A DNA stretch of 37,084 nucleotides. Source: Candidatus Binatia bacterium. Lineage in GTDB: Bacteria > Desulfobacterota > Binatia > Bin18. The notes beneath the pieces were generated by a model, which saw only the letters and a list, made by a program, of their open reading frames with translations, searched no databases and had not been told where the DNA came from. Every line of letters begins with the position of its first letter. The first letter of the stretch is position 1. The stretch spans positions 1-37,084 of the forward strand of contig JAJDZM010000163.1 of NCBI GenBank assembly GCA_022824615.1, written 5' to 3'. This document shows positions 33,421 through 37,084 of the stretch, one piece after another. The position numbers and the translations under genes were made by a program.

Positions 33421-33451
33421 CGCTTTACGAACTCATCTCACGGAGCTAGTC

Positions 33452-33832
33452 ATGGGATCAATTAGAATAGTGTATGACAGGGAAGGAGACATTCTTGACG
33501 TGGATTTTCGGCTTACCGGCGAAAAGCCTCAAAAGGGCATTGAATTGCACCCCAATGTCACTCTCTGGACCGATGTCAACCATAGAACTCCCGTGCGTCT
33601 CATGTTGCTTTCTTATTCTCAACTACTGGAACGACCCGAGCTCTCGTTCGACACCCTCAAACAGCTCCCTTCTCAATGGCAGACCGAGGTGGTCAAGCTC
33701 CTGACACGTGAACCACTCAAATGTCTGCTGACCTGCCTTGATGAGAAGGCACTTCGTTTTCAGGTGATCGAACCAAAAGTAAAAGAACTGGCCACTGAAC
33801 CCATGAGGCGGAACGCTTTGGAGTCGAATTGA
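33452..33832 (+). CDS. DUF2283 domain protein
   Basis: A 126-residue protein whose first half is a DUF2283 domain: IRIVYDREGDILDVDFR, followed by the G-IELHPNVTLWTDVN strand pair. The second half is helical (LERPELSFDTLKQLPSQW ...) with no recognised motif. CGGAGCTAG precedes the ATG at 33452. DUF2283 proteins are small beta-rich proteins of unknown function, often next to toxin-antitoxin genes. No partner is visible here. Confidence 0.75.
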   Translation: MGSIRIVYDREGDILDVDFRLTGEKPQKGIELHPNVTLWTDVNHRTPVRLMLLSYSQLLERPELSFDTLKQLPSQWQTEVVKLLTREPLKCLLTCLDEKALRFQVIEPKVKELATEPMRRNALESN

Positions 33833-33907
33833 CACGGCGCCCCGAATTGCGCAAAGTGGAGCGCTAAAATATAGGTAGAAACGCACTGAGCCACGCAAGG
33901 AGGAGCC

Positions 33908-35590
33908 ATGGCCTACGATATCGTCATTAAAAACGGGACCGTCATTGACGGTACCGGCAGTCAACAACGACACGCGGATGTTGCCATCCAGGGCGACCGA
34001 GTCGCCGAAATCGGTACGGTGACCGGTGCGGCCAAACGGGTTATCGATGCCGAGGGCAAGCTCGTCACCCCCGGTTTTGTTGATATCCATACCCACCTGG
34101 ACGCCCAGATCTGGTGGGACCCCGCGGTCTCCTCCTCGTGCTGGCACGGCGTGACCTCGGTTGTCATGGGCAACTGCGGTGTGACGTTTGCCCCGTGCCG
34201 TCCGCAAGACCGGGACTATCTGGCTCACTTAATGGAATCGGTGGAGGATATTCCCGCGGCGAGCATTACCGAAGGCATGCCCTGGAAATGGGAAACCTAC
34301 GGGGAATATCTCAAGGCGCTCGATACGGCTCCCAAAGGGGTCAACGTCGGCGGCATGGTTGGTCACTGCGCGGTTCGCTATTGGGCCATGGGTGAGAAAA
34401 GCCTGGAAAACACACCCGCCAACCCCGAGGCCATTGGCAAGATGCGTGATATTGTCGCCGAAGCCATTGCCGGCGGGGCGCTCGGATTTTCCACTTCGCG
34501 GACCATTCTCCATCGCACGCCGGAGGGGCAGCCCGTTCCCGGTACGTTTGCCGAGTTTGACGAGTTGATGGGCATTGCCAGCGCGCTGGGCGAGCTGCAA
34601 CGCGGCGTGGTTGAGGCCGCGCCGGGTATCGACAGCGGCAGCCAGGCAGACCTGCAACGCGAAGTGCGCTGGATGACGGAAGTCAGCCTGGCCACCGGCC
34701 GACCCGTGACCTTTGGTCTGGCCCAGAGCCGTCCGCATCCGACGGCGTATGCGTCCATGCTGGACCAGATCAACGCCAGCGCCAGGCGTGGGGCCAAAGT
34801 CTTTGCCCAGTCCACCACGCGGGGTATTGGGGTGCTGTTCGGCTTTGTCAATCGGACCCCGTTTGACCGGGCTCCGGCATGGCGAGCCCTGCGCAGCCTG
34901 AGCCTCGCCGACAAGGTCGCCAAACTGCGTGACCCAGCCTATCAGGCGCGGATGATACAGGAAGCCAAGGACGATCCGCCGCCGATTGATTTCAGCCAGA
35001 TTTTTGTCCTGCCCCGAGGAGAGGTGCGCTATGACCTGGGGGCACCGGACAGTCTCCAGGCTCATGCCGACCGTCTTGGAGTGAGTCCGGGCGAAGCTTT
35101 TATTGCCCTGTCTCTCGAAAACGACGGCGAGACACTGTTCAACTACCCCTTCCTCAACCCACAGTTCGATGCCGTACAGCACATGCTGGATCATCCGCAG
35201 GTCGTCATCGGCCTGGGCGACTCCGGCGCCCATTGCGGCCAGATCATGGATTCCAGCCTGCCGACCTATTTTCTGAAGTATTGGGTCAAGGAACGCGAAC
35301 ACTTCGCGCTCGAACAGGCCATCCATATGCTGACCGCGGAACCGGCCCAACTGTTCGGCATTCGCGACCGGGGCGTGCTGCGCGAAGGCGCTTACGCCGA
35401 CGTCAACATCATTGATTATGACAACCTGCGTCTGCCGCCGCCAACCTTTGTGTACGATTTCCCCGCCGGAAGCGGGCGCTATATTCAAAAGTCCTCGGGC
35501 TATGAGTACACCCTGGTCAACGGCCAGGTGTTTATGGAAGGGCTCGACCGTACCGGCGCGTTTGCCGGGCGGGTGCTGCGCAGCGCGTAA
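33908..35590 (+). CDS. N-acyl-D-amino-acid deacylase family amidohydrolase
   Basis: A 560-residue amidohydrolase of the D-aminoacylase type. The metal motif HTHLD in PGFVDIHTHLDAQIWWDP, the Cys in VVMGNCGVTFAPC (zinc ligand in known D-aminoacylases), the His in GLAQSRPHPT, and the catalytic Asp in VIGLGDSGAHCGQ are visible. The C-terminus LREGAYADVNIIDYDNL is typical of the superfamily. AAGGAGGAGCC precedes the ATG. It would cleave N-acyl groups from D-amino acids or related amides; the exact substrate is unknown. A terminator follows at 35633, so this gene is probably transcribed alone. Confidence 0.88.
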   Translation: MAYDIVIKNGTVIDGTGSQQRHADVAIQGDRVAEIGTVTGAAKRVIDAEGKLVTPGFVDIHTHLDAQIWWDPAVSSSCWHGVTSVVMGNCGVTFAPCRPQDRDYLAHLMESVEDIPAASITEGMPWKWETYGEYLKALDTAPKGVNVGGMVGHCAVRYWAMGEKSLENTPANPEAIGKMRDIVAEAIAGGALGFSTSRTILHRTPEGQPVPGTFAEFDELMGIASALGELQRGVVEAAPGIDSGSQADLQREVRWMTEVSLATGRPVTFGLAQSRPHPTAYASMLDQINASARRGAKVFAQSTTRGIGVLFGFVNRTPFDRAPAWRALRSLSLADKVAKLRDPAYQARMIQEAKDDPPPIDFSQIFVLPRGEVRYDLGAPDSLQAHADRLGVSPGEAFIALSLENDGETLFNYPFLNPQFDAVQHMLDHPQVVIGLGDSGAHCGQIMDSSLPTYFLKYWVKEREHFALEQAIHMLTAEPAQLFGIRDRGVLREGAYADVNIIDYDNLRLPPPTFVYDFPAGSGRYIQKSSGYEYTLVNGQVFMEGLDRTGAFAGRVLRSA

Positions 35591-35632
35591 GGCTCTGTCT
35601 ACAGAGTCTGCCCTGTCTCCAGAGTTTGCAAA

Positions 35633-35667
35633 AGAGGGGCGGCCAGCAGGTCGCCCCTCTCTTGTTT
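35633..35667 (+). terminator. Intrinsic terminator after the N-acyl-D-amino-acid deacylase
   Basis: A 9-bp stem (AGAGGGGCG with CGCCCCTCT) around a 10-base loop is followed by CTTGTTT. It lies 43 bases after the deacylase stop. The T-rich tail is short, but the stem is stable. Confidence 0.65.
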
Positions 35668-35673
35668 CGCCGT

Positions 35674-36204
35674 ATGCCCCTCATCACCATCGTTGAAATC
35701 AAGGCGCGCTGCACGCAGGCCCAGCGCGTCCGGGACTATCTGCGCTCGCACGGCGCAGACATACGAGGCATCGACCACCAGACGGACACCTATTTTCAGG
35801 TCCCGCACGGCCGGCTCAAGCTCCGGGAAGGCAGGATTGAAAACGCCCTGATCTACTACGAGCGCACGAACCAGGAGTCAGCCAAACAATCGAACGTTCT
35901 CTTAACCAGGACGCAGCCGGATTCGGCACTCAAAGCCCAACTCACCCAGGCCCTAGGTGTCCTTGTTGTAGTCAAAAAGCAACGAGAGATTGCGTTCATC
36001 GACAACGTCAAGTTTCATATCGATAACGTCGAAGGGCTCGGGCATTTTGTCGAAATCGAGGCCATTGATCGCGAAGGCGCTCTCAGCCAGGAACAACTCC
36101 TCGCCCAGTGTCAATCATTTCAGAACGCGCTGGGCATTCAGCCGCACGATCTTGTTGCCAAGTCGTATAGCGACCTACTCCTCGCCCAGGCGAAACGGGC
36201 ATAG
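35674..36204 (+). CDS. CYTH-family protein (class IV adenylate cyclase/thiamine triphosphatase-like)
   Basis: A 176-residue CYTH-fold protein. Near the N-terminus IVEIKAR is the EIK-type motif, then QTDTYFQVPHGRLKLREG with the metal/phosphate-binding basic residues, YYERTNQE, VVVKKQREIAF, and FHIDNVEGLGHFVEIEA. This places it in the CyaB/ThTPase superfamily, which acts on triphosphates; the substrate cannot be decided. An in-frame TTG is at 35626, but that start would lie inside the terminator stem; ATG 35674 gives the family N-terminus. No Shine-Dalgarno sequence is apparent, and the gene starts right after the terminator. Confidence 0.85.
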   Translation: MPLITIVEIKARCTQAQRVRDYLRSHGADIRGIDHQTDTYFQVPHGRLKLREGRIENALIYYERTNQESAKQSNVLLTRTQPDSALKAQLTQALGVLVVVKKQREIAFIDNVKFHIDNVEGLGHFVEIEAIDREGALSQEQLLAQCQSFQNALGIQPHDLVAKSYSDLLLAQAKRA

Positions 36205-36206
36205 AT

Positions 36207-36221
36207 GGGGGGCGGCCCCCC
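36207..36221. terminator. GC-rich hairpin between convergent genes
   Basis: GGGGGG-cgg-CCCCCC forms a 6-bp stem three bases after the CYTH gene stop, between it and the Sel1-repeat gene that converges on it. The loop is short and no U-tract is seen, so its role as a bidirectional terminator is tentative. Confidence 0.35.
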
Positions 36222-36267
36222 TCAATCGGAATGTCATGGTGTCAAACCCTCAGCAGCCCATTCCGTA

Positions 36268-37084
36268 CTACTCCGCCCCGGCCCGATGCGTTGCCGTCCA
36301 CTGCTGGGACAAGTGCTGGGCTTCGGCGACCTGGGCCGGGGACATCTCCTTGGCCACCAGGTCGCGAACCTCAAGCAACTTTTTGGAGCCATTTGCGCCA
36401 GCGATATTGAACCACATGTAGGCCAGAATATAATCCTGCGGGACGCCTTCGCCCTTGTAGTACATGACGCCGAGACTCGATTGCGCCCTCGCGTGCCCCT
36501 GCTCGGCCGCCCGCCGATACCATACCGCCGCCTCCGCATAGTCCTGCGCCACACCCTCACCCCTGTGGTACATGCCGCCGAGATTGGACTGCGCACTCGC
36601 ATGTCCGGCTTCAGCCGCCCGGCGATACCAGGCCAGCGCCTCCGCATAGTCCTGCACTACGCCCTCACCCGCATTATACATATAGCCAAGATTGAACTGT
36701 GCATTCGCGTGTCCGGCTTCAGCCGCCCGACGGTACCACACCGCCGCCTCCGCATGGTCCTGCGCCACGCCCTCATCCCTGTAGTACATGACGCCGAGGT
36801 TGAACTGCGCCTCAGCGTCCCCCTGCTCAGCCGCCCGCCGATACCACACCGCCGCCTCCGCGTAGTCCTGCGCCACGCCCTCACCCCTGTAGTACATGAC
36901 GCCGAGGTTAGACTGTGCCTGAGCGTCTCCCTGCTCGGCGGCCCGCCGATACCAGGTCAGCGCCTCCGTATAGTCCTGCGGGACGCCCCGACCCAGATAA
37001 AATACGATACCGAGGCTAGACTGTGCCTGACCGTCCCCTTGCTCGGCCGCCCGCCGATACCACTCCGCCGCCTCCGCATAGTCC
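36268..37084 (-). CDS. Sel1-repeat (TPR-like) protein, 5' partial
   Basis: At least 272 residues of solenoid repeats run off the right edge of the window. Six full 36-residue Sel1-type repeats are visible: AEAAVWYRRAAEQGDAEAQF, then NLGVMYYRGEGVAQDY and so on. The end (AYMWFNIAGANGSKKLLEVR, then DLVAKEMSPAQVAEAQHLSQ) is the usual C-terminal cap. An internal ATG at 36897 is in frame but is not the true start, because repeats continue upstream. Sel1-like proteins mediate protein-protein contacts in many roles; none can be assigned here. The repeats are nearly identical to each other. Confidence 0.9.
   Translation of the reverse strand, partial: DYAEAAEWYRRAAEQGDGQAQSSLGIVFYLGRGVPQDYTEALTWYRRAAEQGDAQAQSNLGVMYYRGEGVAQDYAEAAVWYRRAAEQGDAEAQFNLGVMYYRDEGVAQDHAEAAVWYRRAAEAGHANAQFNLGYMYNAGEGVVQDYAEALAWYRRAAEAGHASAQSNLGGMYHRGEGVAQDYAEAAVWYRRAAEQGHARAQSSLGVMYYKGEGVPQDYILAYMWFNIAGANGSKKLLEVRDLVAKEMSPAQVAEAQHLSQQWTATHRAGAE
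36440..37084. repeat. 108-bp tandem repeat encoding the Sel1 units
   Basis: The coding DNA repeats with a period of 108 bases. The block CCGCCGATACCA at 36511 recurs at about 36619, 36727, 36835, 36943 and 37051. The high identity suggests recent expansion or homogenisation, so repeat number may vary between strains and is at risk of assembly collapse. Confidence 0.8.

Overview
The window looks like a chromosomal segment of an uncultured, moderately GC-rich Gram-negative-type bacterium. The mix of genes (cobalt nitrile hydratase, luciferase-like monooxygenase, many alpha/beta hydrolases, a 2-oxoacid dehydrogenase, MatB-like ligase, N-acyl-D-amino-acid deacylase, plant-type LRR protein) resembles gene-rich environmental lineages such as Tectomicrobia/Entotheonella-, Binatota- or deltaproteobacteria-like genomes. 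That placement is an impression from gene content; there is no rRNA or other marker to test it. No rRNA, tRNA or CRISPR array was seen.

Region 1 (1-5620, all on the minus strand) is a decaying defence/toxin-antitoxin island. In transcription order it holds a Uma2-family endonuclease, a TumE/TumA pair with a perfect palindromic operator over its start codon, a HicB antitoxin with a 27-codon HicA relic, a PLD-nuclease/SF2-helicase protein, a 58-residue linker protein, and a DndD-like SMC ATPase. The DndD-like gene is cut off by an IS5-family insertion sequence that leaves the window at the left edge.

Region 2 (5769-12131, mostly plus) is catabolic: a polysaccharide deacetylase, a relic of a carboxymuconolactone-decarboxylase-like gene, a cobalt nitrile hydratase operon (beta, alpha, activator), a convergent GlcG/HbpS-family gene, then a flavin monooxygenase and two alpha/beta hydrolases, one of which has lost its catalytic Ser and His.

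Region 3 (12167-17012, minus) is a 2-oxoacid dehydrogenase operon: SDR oxidoreductase, E1 alpha, E1 beta, and an E2 fused to an OsmC domain. A four-helix-bundle (S23/IVP-like) gene lies between E1 alpha and E1 beta, bounded by inverted G-rich repeats. A third copy of the same repeat encodes the linker that joins E2 to OsmC. This is the most striking structure in the window.

Region 4 (17013-25537) holds an HsdM relic, a Clp-fold (SDH family) protease with a small partner, an NCS2 permease with a C-terminal HATPase-like domain, the lipid II flippase MurJ, a FAH-family hydrolase with a MatB-like acyl-CoA synthetase, and a HigB/HigA-like pair whose toxin has ACG where a start codon is expected.

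Region 5 (25692-37084) encodes a large secreted LRR/PPC protein and a smaller secreted neighbour that share an apparently uncatalogued ~135-residue domain (three copies in all). It continues with a DUF1640-like membrane protein, a GAF-MshEN-GspE ATPase, a DUF2283 protein, an N-acyl-D-amino-acid deacylase, a CYTH-family protein and a Sel1-repeat protein that runs off the right edge.
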